Shown one piece after another: positions 9,830 through 17,646 of a stretch of 32,106 nucleotides of DNA; the first letter of the stretch is position 1, and each line of letters starts with the position of its first letter. Where the stretch lies: assembly GCA_036960485.1 (NCBI GenBank), contig JBALXS010000053.1, forward strand, positions 1-32,106, in the 5' to 3' direction. The notes beneath the pieces were generated by a model. That model worked only from the letters and a program-made list of their open reading frames with translations. It was not told the DNA's origin and did not search any database. Position numbers and translations under genes: made by a program. This DNA comes from Rs1 sp036960485. Lineage in GTDB: Bacteria; Pseudomonadota; Gammaproteobacteria; Pseudomonadales; Balneatricaceae.

Positions 9830-9981
9830 ATTCGGCGATTGAGCGCGGAAAAGAAGTGCAAGATATTGGTGTGCATAGGAAAACAAAAATTTTGTGGTCA
9901 CCTTATTGGTGATGAAAATATTTTCTGGTTTTCTAGGTGCATCAAGAGCTTATGCTTACTTTCGTGATTCAACTGCCGAAT
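9830..9981. repeat. 152-bp nested palindrome, MITE-like
   Basis: The ends are ATTCGGCGATTGA and, inverted, ATTCGGCAGTTGA (11 of 13 matching). Inside, the two halves pair again around TGCATAG/CTAGGTGCA, GGAAAAC/GTTTTC and TCACC-TTATT-GGTGA, centred near 9905, so the whole unit can fold into one imperfect hairpin. No reading frame lies inside. It occupies most of the 374-nt gap between the SPOR gene and hslV. A non-autonomous transposon or a structured RNA are both possible; no clear target-site duplication is visible. Confidence 0.5.
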
Positions 9982-10012
9982 GTAGGTTTAAGCAGCTATT
10001 AAAGCTGCTTCT

Positions 10013-10040
10013 CTTGAATTTACCAAATAAGTAACCATAG
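10013..10040 (+). promoter_or_regulatory. Possible heat-shock (sigma-32) promoter for hslVU
   Basis: CTTGAA (10013-10018), 14 nt, then AACCATAG (10033-10040) resembles the sigma-32 consensus CTTGAAA-N(11-16)-CCCCATNT. hslVU is a classical heat-shock operon, which supports the call. The -10 match is only partial (5 of 8). An 8-bp hairpin (9990-9997 with 10003-10010) lies just before it. Confidence 0.4.
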
Positions 10041-10162
10041 ACTATTTATCGGAAAATTTGCACTAAGCCCAGATTCAATATTTCGCAAGCAAACACCCGT
10101 CTTTATAATATAAAGCAAGCTTAGTACGAAAATCTTTATCATTAAAATAAGGTATTACTTTT

Positions 10163-10699
10163 ATGACAACTATAGTTTCTGTACGTCGCGGAGACAGCGT
10201 TGCAGTCGGCGGTGACGGCCAAGTATCTCTCGGCAACACTGTTATGAAGGGCAGCGCCAAAAAAGTTAACGTCCTCGCTAAACATTCTGTTATCACTGGT
10301 TTCGCTGGATCAACTGCTGACGCCATTACACTACGCGATTTATTTGAGCAGCAGCTAGACAAACACCAAGGCAACATAGTAAACGCGGTTATTCATCTTG
10401 CGAGAGAATGGCGCAGCGATAAAGTATTACGTCGCCTAGAAGCTTTGATGCTAGTAGCAAACAAAGAAAAGACCTATTTATTATCAGGTACTGGTGATGT
10501 TATTGAGCCAGAACATGGTGTTATCGCTATCGGCTCTGGTGGCAATTTTGCCCATGCTGCCGCCATGGCCCTAGTCGAAAACACTGACTTAGACGCCAAG
10601 AGCATTGTCGAAAAAAGCTTACACATTGCTGCAGATATTTGCGTATTCACTAACCATAATCAAGTGATAGAAACACTCGTTACTGAAAAGTCAGCTTAG
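10163..10699 (+). CDS. hslV: ATP-dependent protease subunit HslV (ClpQ)
   Basis: Proteasome-like peptidase of the HslVU complex; two hexamers form the proteolytic chamber capped by HslU. Removal of Met1 exposes the catalytic Thr (MTTIVSVRRG). The fold signatures SVAVGGDGQVSLGN, GFAGSTADA and a conserved Lys (MKGSAKKV) are present. Its 178 residues match the family (E. coli 176). AAGG lies about 10 nt before the ATG. It is 9 nt upstream of hslU and surely co-transcribed. Confidence 0.97.
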   Translation: MTTIVSVRRGDSVAVGGDGQVSLGNTVMKGSAKKVNVLAKHSVITGFAGSTADAITLRDLFEQQLDKHQGNIVNAVIHLAREWRSDKVLRRLEALMLVANKEKTYLLSGTGDVIEPEHGVIAIGSGGNFAHAAAMALVENTDLDAKSIVEKSLHIAADICVFTNHNQVIETLVTEKSA

Positions 10700-10708
10700 G
10701 AGCTCAAC

Positions 10709-12052
10709 ATGTCTGATATGACACCACGCGAAATAGTACACGAATTAGATCGCCATATTATTGGCCAAGACGCCGCAAAAAGAGCAGTTTCCATCGCCTT
10801 AAGAAATCGCTGGCGCCGCATGCAACTTGATGAAGAGTTGCGCTCAGAAGTTTCACCAAAAAACATTTTGATGATAGGCCCAACTGGCGTTGGTAAAACT
10901 GAAATCGCCAGACGCTTAGCAAAGCTTGCCAATGCTCCTTTTATTAAAGTAGAGGCAACTAAGTTCACCGAAGTCGGCTATGTTGGGCGTGATGTTGAAA
11001 CTATTATCCGCGATTTAATCGATATGGCCATGAAAATGGTACGCGAGCAAGAAACTAAAAAAGTACGTGCTCGTGCAGAAGATATCGCAGAAGAGCGCTT
11101 ACTAGACGCCCTACTCACTCCCGCAAGAGATGACAAATCAAATCACAGCGATACATCTCATGAAACTAACAGCGCTACACGGCAAATTTTTAGAAAGAAA
11201 TTACGTGAAGGCGATTTAGACGATAAAGAGATTGAAATAGAGTTGGCCCAAGCCCCTGCTGGCGTTGAAATAATGGCACCACCTGGCATGGAAGAAATGA
11301 CCAATCAGCTACAAAGCATGTTTTCTAACATGGGTAGCCAAAAGAAAACCACACAGCGCTTAAAGGTAAAAGAAGCTTACCAAGCTTTAGTAGAAGATGA
11401 GGCAGCCAAACTTGTAAAAGAAGACGACATCAAACAAAAAGCGATCTTTGCCGTTGAGCAAAATGGCATTGTTTTTCTCGATGAGATAGATAAAGTCTGC
11501 AAACGTGCTGATTCTGGAAGCTCCGGAGGCGATGTTTCAAGAGAAGGTGTGCAGCGTGATTTATTACCTTTAATTGAAGGGTGCACCTTAAGCACTAAGT
11601 ACGGCATGATCAAAACAGATCATATCTTATTTATTGCCTCTGGCGCTTTTCACTTAGCCAAACCTTCTGATCTAATTCCTGAACTTCAAGGAAGACTACC
11701 GATCAGGGTTGAGCTAAACGCTTTAACCGCTGACGATTTCAGACGCATACTAACTGAACCAAAAGCTTCGCTTACTGAACAATACAGAGCGTTGATGGCA
11801 ACCGAAGGCGTTTCTATCACCTTCAGCGAAGCTGGTATTGCACGTATTGCTGAACTCGCGTTTCAAGTAAATGAACAAACTGAAAACATCGGCGCTAGAC
11901 GCTTACATACCATGATGGAAAGGCTACTTGAAGAGCTTTCGTTTAGTGCTTGTGATCAAGCTGGCGCATCTTTAAACGTAGATACGCAGTATGTTGATCT
12001 ACATTTAGCTCAGTTGAGCCAAGATGAAGATTTAAGCCACTATATTTTGTAA
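10709..12052 (+). CDS. hslU: HslU (ClpY) AAA+ unfoldase subunit of the HslVU protease
   Basis: AAA+ ATPase that unfolds substrates and feeds them to HslV. Walker A GPTGVGKT lies at about 57-64, Walker B VFLDEID at about 255-261, with the intermediate (I) domain of about 110-240 between them, including MAPPGMEEM and a Gln/Met-rich stretch. The C-terminal sensor-2 region contains GARRLHTMMERLLEE. The C-terminal end, SHYIL, resembles the tail that inserts into HslV to activate it. Its 447 residues match E. coli (443). A strong AGGAG lies 7 nt before the ATG. Confidence 0.97.
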   Translation: MSDMTPREIVHELDRHIIGQDAAKRAVSIALRNRWRRMQLDEELRSEVSPKNILMIGPTGVGKTEIARRLAKLANAPFIKVEATKFTEVGYVGRDVETIIRDLIDMAMKMVREQETKKVRARAEDIAEERLLDALLTPARDDKSNHSDTSHETNSATRQIFRKKLREGDLDDKEIEIELAQAPAGVEIMAPPGMEEMTNQLQSMFSNMGSQKKTTQRLKVKEAYQALVEDEAAKLVKEDDIKQKAIFAVEQNGIVFLDEIDKVCKRADSGSSGGDVSREGVQRDLLPLIEGCTLSTKYGMIKTDHILFIASGAFHLAKPSDLIPELQGRLPIRVELNALTADDFRRILTEPKASLTEQYRALMATEGVSITFSEAGIARIAELAFQVNEQTENIGARRLHTMMERLLEELSFSACDQAGASLNVDTQYVDLHLAQLSQDEDLSHYIL

Positions 12053-12060
12053 TACCCTCG

Positions 12061-12087
12061 CCCACCTATTTATTTTTTATAGGTGGG
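12061..12087. terminator. Hairpin after hslU
   Basis: 9-bp perfect stem CCCACCTAT/ATAGGTGGG around a T-rich 9-nt loop, 8 nt after the hslU stop codon. No T-tract follows on the plus strand, so it may be an attenuator or mRNA 3'-end stabiliser that lets some transcripts continue into the DUF971 gene. Confidence 0.45.
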
Positions 12088-12105
12088 CTCAGATAGAGAA
12101 CTACT

Positions 12106-12477
12106 ATGAAAAAAACGCCTACTGACATCAAACTTCACCGGAAGTCAAAAAGCTTAGAGCTAACTTTTACCGACGGCAATTATGAATTAAGAGCTGAATA
12201 TTTGCGAGTTCACTCCCCCTCAGCTGAAGTAAGAGGACATGGAGTAGGACAGGAAACACTACAAGTAAAAAAAAGGTTTGTTGGCATTTCTGATATCGAA
12301 ATTACCGGCAACTACGCACTGAAAATCAGCTTTGATGACGACCACGATAGCGGCTTATTCACCTGGGATTACCTATATGAACTGTGTGTAAATCACGATT
12401 CCTATTGGCAAGCCTATTTACAAAAGCTAGCTGATGCAGGAGAAAGCCGCGATTCAGGGCTCATTGGCTTGGGCTGA
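12106..12477 (+). CDS. DUF971 family protein
   Basis: A 123-residue soluble protein made only of the DUF971 domain, which resembles the N-terminal domain of gamma-butyrobetaine hydroxylases. Visible family features are TDIKLHRKSKSLELTFTDG, LRAEYLRVHSPSAEVRGHG and, near the C-terminus, GLFTWDYLYELC. In Pseudomonas the equivalent small gene also directly follows hslU. A role in iron-sulfur metabolism has been suggested for the family but is not firmly established. It may share the hslVU transcript through the hairpin at 12061-12087. Confidence 0.88.
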   Translation: MKKTPTDIKLHRKSKSLELTFTDGNYELRAEYLRVHSPSAEVRGHGVGQETLQVKKRFVGISDIEITGNYALKISFDDDHDSGLFTWDYLYELCVNHDSYWQAYLQKLADAGESRDSGLIGLG

Positions 12478-12763
12478 TAAGCAAGAATTAAGGTGTTTTT
12501 CACGCTGCTCTCTTAAATAAGAAGCGAAAAGCCACTTATAACCAAGCTAACCCTTAATCATTACAACACTCTCATTTGAGTCTTTATTGAAGCATTGAGA
12601 ATAGATTTTAAGCAAACACAAATCAGAACAACACAAACAATATGAATAACACACTTGGCGTTTAATTTTTTATTTCTGATGAGCACACTCGCTAGTTTAT
12701 ATCCATCAACATTGATATATAAGCAATTGATTGTAAAGCTTTAAAAATAAATTATACATTCTC
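12478..12763. other. Intergenic region upstream of fusA
   Basis: About 290 bases after the DUF971 gene with no supported gene, rising in A/T content towards the fusA promoter. No clear terminator for the DUF971 gene was found. Confidence 0.5.
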
Positions 12764-12793
12764 TCCACAATATTGCATTTTATCCTGTATAAT
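12764..12793 (+). promoter_or_regulatory. Sigma-70 promoter of fusA
   Basis: TCCACA (12764-12769), an 18-nt spacer and a perfect TATAAT (12788-12793), followed by a GCACCGC discriminator and preceded by an A/T-rich stretch. The leader would be about 90 nt and can form a hairpin (12828-12834 with 12841-12847) before the start codon. Confidence 0.5.
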
Positions 12794-12888
12794 GCACCGC
12801 TATTTACGCCCAAACAACACTGAATCGCAGTACTTAAAAGAGTGCTGAGGTTTTAATACCTATCCTAAATAATTCGACGAGTAAAACG

Positions 12889-14982
12889 ATGTCTGACTTA
12901 TCCAAATACAGAAACATTGGTATTTTCGCCCACGTAGACGCGGGAAAAACTACCACCACAGAACGTATCCTAAAGCTAACTGGCCAAATTCACAAAACTG
13001 GTGAAGTACATGATGGCGAGTCAACAACCGACTTCATGGAACAGGAAGCTGAGCGCGGAATAACTATCCAGTCTGCTGCTGTAACTTGTTTCTGGAAAGA
13101 TCACCGTTTAAACGTTATCGATACTCCAGGCCACGTTGACTTCACTGTTGAAGTTTACCGCTCACTGAAAGTACTTGATGGCGGCATCGGCGTTTTCTGT
13201 GGATCTGGTGGTGTTGAGCCTCAGTCAGAAACAAACTGGCGCTATGCGAACGAATCTGGTGTTTCACGTATTATCTTCGTTAATAAATTAGACCGTATGG
13301 GTGCTGATTTCTTACGCGTTGTTAAGCAAACTGAAGACGTACTTGCTGCTAAGCCATTAATCATGGTTTTACCAATCGGCATCGAAGAAGATTTCGTAGG
13401 TGTTGTTGATCTACTTACTCGTAAAGCATACATTTGGGATGATTCAGGTCTTCCTGAAAACTTCGAAATCACTGATGTTCCTGCGGACATGGTTGATCAA
13501 GTAGAAGAATACCGTGAAATGTTAATCGAAACTGCTGTTGAGCAAGACGATGACGTTATGGAAGCTTATATGGAGGGCGAAGAGCCTTCAATGGCAGACA
13601 TCAAGCGTTGTATCCGTAACGGTACTCGTACCATGGCGTTCTTCCCAACTTACTGTGGTTCTGCATTCAAGAACAAAGGCGTACAAAACGTACTTGACGC
13701 GGTTGTTGATTACCTACCGAGCCCGACTGAAGTTGAGCCTCAGCCACTTACAGATGAAGAAGGCGAGCCTACTGGCGCTGTAGCAACTGTATCAACTACT
13801 GAATCTTTCAAGGCGCTAGCATTCAAAATTTCAGAAGACCGTTTTGGTGCACTAACGTTCATTCGTATCTACTCTGGTACATTGAATAAAGGCGATACTA
13901 TCCTTAACGCTGCGACAGGTAAAACTGAGCGTGTTGGTCGTATGTGCGAAATGCAAGCAGATGATCGTAAAGAGCTATCTTCAGCTCAAGCCGGTGATAT
14001 CCTTGCGATTGTTGGAATGAAAACTAACGTTCAAACAGGTCACACTTTATGTGATCCTAAAGATCCAATCGTGCTAGAAGCAATGGTATTCCCTGAGCCA
14101 GTAATATCTATCTCTGTAACACCTAAAGATAAAGGTTCTACTGAGAAAATGGGTATTGCTATCGGTAAAATGGTTGCTGAAGATCCAACCTTCAAAGTTG
14201 AAACGGATCAAGATTCAGGCGAAACTATCCTATCAGGCATGGGTGAGCTTCACTTAGATATCAAAGTAGATATCCTTAAGCGTACTTACGGTGTTGAGCT
14301 TGCAGTAGGCGAGCCACAAGTTGCATACCGCGAAACGATCACTGCTGAAATTGAAGACTCTTACACACATAAGAAGCAATCTGGTGGTTCTGGACAATTC
14401 GGTAAAATTGATTACCGTATCAAGCCGGGCGAACCTGGAACTGGTTTCGTATTCTCTTCAAAAGTTGTTGGTGGTAACGTTCCTAAGGAATTCTTCCCTG
14501 CAATCGAGAAGGGCTTCAGAGGCATGATGGGCGAAGGTGTTCTTGCTGGATACCCTGTACTTGACGTTGAAGTTGAACTTTACGATGGTGGTTTCCACGC
14601 CGTTGACTCCTCAGCTGTTGCTTTCGAAATCGCTGCAAAAGGTGCTTTCCGTCAATCTATCCCTAAAGCATCTCCACAGTTAATCGAGCCTATCATGGCT
14701 GTTGACGTATTCACTCCAGATGATCACGTTGGTGATGTAATCGGTGACCTTAACCGTCGTCGTGGCATGATCAAAGATCAAGAAGCTGGTGTAACTGGCG
14801 TTCGTATTAAAGCAGATGTACCTCTTTCTGAAATGTTTGGTTACATCGGAAGCTTACGTACAATGACTTCTGGCCGTGGCCAGTTCTCTATGCAGTTCGA
14901 GCATTACTTACCATGCCCGAATTCAGTATCAGAGAAAGTTATCGCTGACGAAAAAGAAAGAAAAGCAGCTAAAAATAAGTAA
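12889..14982 (+). CDS. fusA: Translation elongation factor G (lone copy)
   Basis: GTPase that drives ribosomal translocation and, with RRF, recycling. All G motifs are intact: AHVDAGKTTTTE (residues 14-25), GITIQSAAV, DTPGHVDF and NKLDRMGAD. Domains II to V follow, including the domain IV segment KQSGGSGQFGKIDYRIKPG and the C-terminal RGQFSMQFEHY. Its 697 residues are close to E. coli EF-G (704). It is not in a str operon (no rpsL, rpsG or tuf nearby) and lacks the GQYGHV form of domain IV usual in operon-encoded EF-G, so it is probably the second EF-G (FusA2 type). Codon choice is rich in GTT, GCT, CGT and AAC, as in highly expressed genes, and the promoter looks strong. The lack of neighbours suggests its own regulation. 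Confidence 0.93.
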   Translation: MSDLSKYRNIGIFAHVDAGKTTTTERILKLTGQIHKTGEVHDGESTTDFMEQEAERGITIQSAAVTCFWKDHRLNVIDTPGHVDFTVEVYRSLKVLDGGIGVFCGSGGVEPQSETNWRYANESGVSRIIFVNKLDRMGADFLRVVKQTEDVLAAKPLIMVLPIGIEEDFVGVVDLLTRKAYIWDDSGLPENFEITDVPADMVDQVEEYREMLIETAVEQDDDVMEAYMEGEEPSMADIKRCIRNGTRTMAFFPTYCGSAFKNKGVQNVLDAVVDYLPSPTEVEPQPLTDEEGEPTGAVATVSTTESFKALAFKISEDRFGALTFIRIYSGTLNKGDTILNAATGKTERVGRMCEMQADDRKELSSAQAGDILAIVGMKTNVQTGHTLCDPKDPIVLEAMVFPEPVISISVTPKDKGSTEKMGIAIGKMVAEDPTFKVETDQDSGETILSGMGELHLDIKVDILKRTYGVELAVGEPQVAYRETITAEIEDSYTHKKQSGGSGQFGKIDYRIKPGEPGTGFVFSSKVVGGNVPKEFFPAIEKGFRGMMGEGVLAGYPVLDVEVELYDGGFHAVDSSAVAFEIAAKGAFRQSIPKASPQLIEPIMAVDVFTPDDHVGDVIGDLNRRRGMIKDQEAGVTGVRIKADVPLSEMFGYIGSLRTMTSGRGQFSMQFEHYLPCPNSVSEKVIADEKERKAAKNK

Positions 14983-15001
14983 TTCTTTAGTCGCAAAAAT
15001 C

Positions 15002-15029
15002 AACCGCAGCTAACTACTGCGGTTTTTTT
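15002..15029 (+). terminator. Rho-independent terminator of fusA
   Basis: 8-bp stem AACCGCAG/CTGCGGTT with a 7-nt loop and a 7-T run (15023-15029), 19 nt after the fusA stop codon. Confidence 0.92.
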
Positions 15030-15142
15030 ATGTCTGAAAGAATCTTTCACTAAAAGCATTAACTTAACAATTTCAAGCAGGCAACCACTGCTACTTGACA
15101 GACAATGCATATTCTCCATCAACTACATCCCCATTGTCTCGC

Positions 15143-15182
15143 TATAATGCCTAATGGCGCTAGCTAAGTGCTGGGCATTATA
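15143..15182 (+). promoter_or_regulatory. Inverted repeat upstream of the desaturase gene, possible operator
   Basis: TATAATGCC (15143-15151) and its exact inverse GGCATTATA (15174-15182), 22 nt apart with GCGCTAGC between them, sit 45 nt before the desaturase start codon. The left arm contains a perfect -10 hexamer, so a dimeric regulator bound here would cover the promoter. A regulator of membrane-lipid desaturation would make sense, but none is encoded nearby. Confidence 0.4.
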
Positions 15183-15227
15183 ATACTATTGCCCCTTAAA
15201 TTTAGTCATAAGTATTATAGGTAATAT

Positions 15228-16094
15228 ATGCAAGCGAGTCTTCAAAGCCCTCCGAGCAGCAGTATATTTAGATTTAAAGAAGATCGCTGGCCAGTCGTTA
15301 TTATTCTCAGTTTGACTGTTATGGACTTTATTTTATATTTTGCAGTAACCAGCATTACTGTCTTTATTACTTATTACGCGCTCATGTTAATCCCTAAAGG
15401 CGTCATTTGTGCCTGGAATCACCATCATCAACATTTGTTCACTTTTCGCAACAAACACCTAAACAGAATTTTAGAGTTTTTCTACGCTTTGCACACAGGC
15501 GTTACGACGCACTTATGGCGCTTGCATCACGTGCTTGGTCATCACTTAAACTTCTTAGATCAAGAAAAAGATGAAAGCCGCTGGAAACGTAAAGATGGCA
15601 CTAAAATGGGAGTATTAGAATATTCTCTAAATGTAGCGCTTACTGCCTATCCTCGTGGTTATACAGTGGGAAAAAAGCATCCTAAACAATTGAAAATCTT
15701 TGTACGCTATAGTGCGCTAACCTTCGCCTTAGTTATTGGACTAGTGATATGGAACCCACTCGCTGCTTTATTCTTATTCATTTTACCCATGATAAGCAGC
15801 TTAATATTTACCGCTTATGTCACTTATGAACATCACAGCGGTTTAGATACTCAAAATGAATTTGAAGCTTCATACAATAATTTAAATCCAGTCTTTAACT
15901 TTCTGACAGGTAACTTGGGCTACCATACAGCGCATCACCATAAACAAGGCGTTCATTGGTCAAAGCTACCACAGTTACACGAAAAAATTGCCGCTAAAAT
16001 ACCTGAAAGTTTATATCAAAAATCTAACATTACTAAATTGTTATTAGGCGGCTTCATACTAAATTTTTTTACAAAATCAAAGACTGAACGCTGA
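15228..16094 (+). CDS. Membrane fatty acid desaturase family protein
   Basis: Di-iron integral membrane enzyme of the fatty acid desaturase/hydroxylase superfamily. The 288 residues have hydrophobic spans at about 22-56 and 162-198 and three histidine clusters: H65-H69 (HHHQH), H100-H106 (HHVLGHH) and H233-H238 (HTAHHH), plus EHH at 201-203. Substrate and double-bond position cannot be told; lipid unsaturation for membrane fluidity is the common role, but carotenoid or sterol substrates are possible. It is monocistronic, with a palindromic operator-like site upstream (15143-15182). Before the ATG there is only a weak TAGGT. Confidence 0.85.
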   Translation: MQASLQSPPSSSIFRFKEDRWPVVIILSLTVMDFILYFAVTSITVFITYYALMLIPKGVICAWNHHHQHLFTFRNKHLNRILEFFYALHTGVTTHLWRLHHVLGHHLNFLDQEKDESRWKRKDGTKMGVLEYSLNVALTAYPRGYTVGKKHPKQLKIFVRYSALTFALVIGLVIWNPLAALFLFILPMISSLIFTAYVTYEHHSGLDTQNEFEASYNNLNPVFNFLTGNLGYHTAHHHKQGVHWSKLPQLHEKIAAKIPESLYQKSNITKLLLGGFILNFFTKSKTER

Positions 16095-16135
16095 TTTACC
16101 AACATAAAGAGCTTTATGTTTACGGGCAACACCCA

Positions 16136-16202
16136 CTTAAAGAATTTCTATACAGCCTAAATTTTTTCATTTTGAAAATAGCAACTCTAGAAATTCTTTA
16201 AG
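16136..16202. repeat. 67-bp inverted repeat between convergent genes
   Basis: Perfect 15-bp arms (16136-16150 with 16188-16202, CTTAAAGAATTTCTA and its inverse) separated by 37 nt. It lies between the desaturase gene and the convergent gene at 16242. A second palindrome with 9-bp arms sits at 16101-16120. Neither has a proper T-tract, so simple terminator function is uncertain. Confidence 0.55.
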
Positions 16203-16241
16203 CACAACATACAAGTTATCTCACTATCTTAAAAGTAACTA

Positions 16242-16676
16242 CTATTGCAAAAATGCCCCTTTAAACCAGCTCCATACACCGAAAGAAAACCCTGGGAAAA
16301 TATCGATACCCGCTGCTGATTTAAGTAAATACAACACTAAAATACCCAATATAGCACTAAAAGCTAAAAACACTGACAAAGCTGCCGCTTGAATCAGCAA
16401 ACCTAATCGCCTCTCGCGCGCGCTCAGCTCTCTTCGGTTACGCCCAGCAACAAATACATAGTAATACCGATAGCGAAACAGCTTGAGCGTACTACGCACA
16501 TCAATGGCATGATTCCCCCAGGTTCTGGCACCTATCGCCAGCTTAATATTTGATAGCTGTTCTTCTGTGAAACTGTCTTGTACGTGTTCAGGCATCCTTT
16601 CCAATAATTTTCGTAAACCCGTATCATTTTTAAGCTTATTACGTGCTTCGGCATTTTCAGCAGCGAGTTTATGCAT
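16242..16676 (-). CDS. Conserved membrane protein of unknown function
   Basis: A 144-residue protein. The first 90 residues are charged and cytoplasmic-looking, with ERMPEHVQDSFTEEQL, GARTWGNHAIDVRSTLKLF and AGRNRR; these blocks look conserved and I have the impression of related proteins in other marine gammaproteobacteria. One long hydrophobic segment (about 92-117) and an amphipathic C-terminal end (GFSFGVWSWFKGAF) follow. I do not recognise a function; no catalytic motif is visible. It lies 9 nt downstream of the decayed gene at 16686-17226 on the same strand, so the two were probably once an operon. Confidence 0.65.
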   Translation of the reverse strand: MHKLAAENAEARNKLKNDTGLRKLLERMPEHVQDSFTEEQLSNIKLAIGARTWGNHAIDVRSTLKLFRYRYYYVFVAGRNRRELSARERRLGLLIQAAALSVFLAFSAILGILVLYLLKSAAGIDIFPGFSFGVWSWFKGAFLQ

Positions 16677-16685
16677 ACCATTCCT

Positions 16686-17226
16686 TTAAATGTTAAATCT
16701 ATAATTAATCACAACATAACAATGCTTAGGTAACAACTGCTTAAGTGTATAATTTCGATAATAAATAGCAGCTTGATGGAATTGATACCCAGTTAGTTTG
16801 GCCATTTCGCTAGAGAATTGCAGCGCTTCAAAGCTATCCTTTTGCTGTTTCCATTGGTTTTTGCTGTAATCAACTGGCTCTCTTTGCCCGAACTTAAACA
16901 GCTTACCTGATTCCATCAACTCTATCCAAGCGGCTACCCTCTCTCCATTGCTAATTCACGAACTACCACCTCAAATGAAAGCCGATCAATTTCATTTCTT
17001 CTAAAACCAATCCCTGAAAAACTATCATGTGGAAATGTATCAGCGTATATATCAGCATATTACCTAATAAAGGTAGAAGGTAGATATCGTTTAAAACATA
17101 CCTGCGTATTCATGCACTTCACTATTAGTTGCGTCAGCAGCATACTACGCCGCCTAGGCTATAGGTACTGATTGCCGCCGCTCTTGCAAGCGCGCAGATA
17201 GCGTAATAATGCCTATCTTCTTGCAT
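16686..17226 (-). pseudogene. Decayed conserved gene with several frameshifts
   Basis: Protein-like sequence runs through three frames on the minus strand. An ATG at 17226 with a good GAGGGA box 6 nt upstream opens MQEDRHYYAICALARAAAIS. Frame then changes near 17140 (YAADATNSEVHEYAGMF, followed by in-frame stops). It changes again near 17060 (MYADIYADTFPHDSFSGIGF), and again at a C run (plus strand 16937-16939), giving RVAAWIELMESGKLFKFGQ to the stop at 16686. Only the last part is an open frame (ATG at 16916). Read through, it would be a soluble protein of about 180 residues. I do not recognise the family. The chain of consistent, non-random protein segments argues for a pseudogene rather than chance. 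Confidence 0.6.
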
Positions 17227-17646
17227 AAAAAATCCCTCTTTTATAAATACAGTAATCCCTCTGCATATGACTTACTGGTTATTTTTTCTACTCCCTGGTC
17301 ACATTGTGCTATATTTGAAAAACCTTGTAAATACAGTTTAATATTCATCTTCTAATGCTATTTTTAGATGTCATATAAAGATATTTACTTCCATTATTAT
17401 AAGTTTTATTACTTCTTATCTAGGTATTTAAATAACATTAAGACTGACAATCTGTTTTTATTAGCAATGATTTCATATGTGCTTAGTCATTTTTGAGAGC
17501 TTCTATCACCACTTGGCACTATCATTATTGAGCTCTAATTTCATTGAACTTGAGTAACAAAGATAAGGGCGCACAACCACTGCAAATCACAGGCACCGAG
17601 CTTACAAAAACTATAAACACACTTTACCCAAGTGAAGGAGATCGAG
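17227..17646. other. Intergenic region upstream of the GMC fusion gene
   Basis: About 420 A/T-rich bases with no supported gene. A direct repeat AATCCCTCT occurs at 17231-17239 and 17254-17262, 23 nt apart (about two helical turns). Its left copy overlaps the ribosome binding site of the decayed gene. The promoter of the GMC gene must lie here, but no clear -35/-10 pair stands out. Confidence 0.45.

Noticed and set aside
16914..16939. Programmed frameshift in the gene at 16686
   Set aside because: Additional frame breaks and stop codons upstream (near 17060 and 17140) point to a pseudogene.
17515..17535. Sigma-54 promoter before the GMC gene (TTGGCAC)
   Set aside because: The GG is present, but no GC occurs at the required 10-nt distance.
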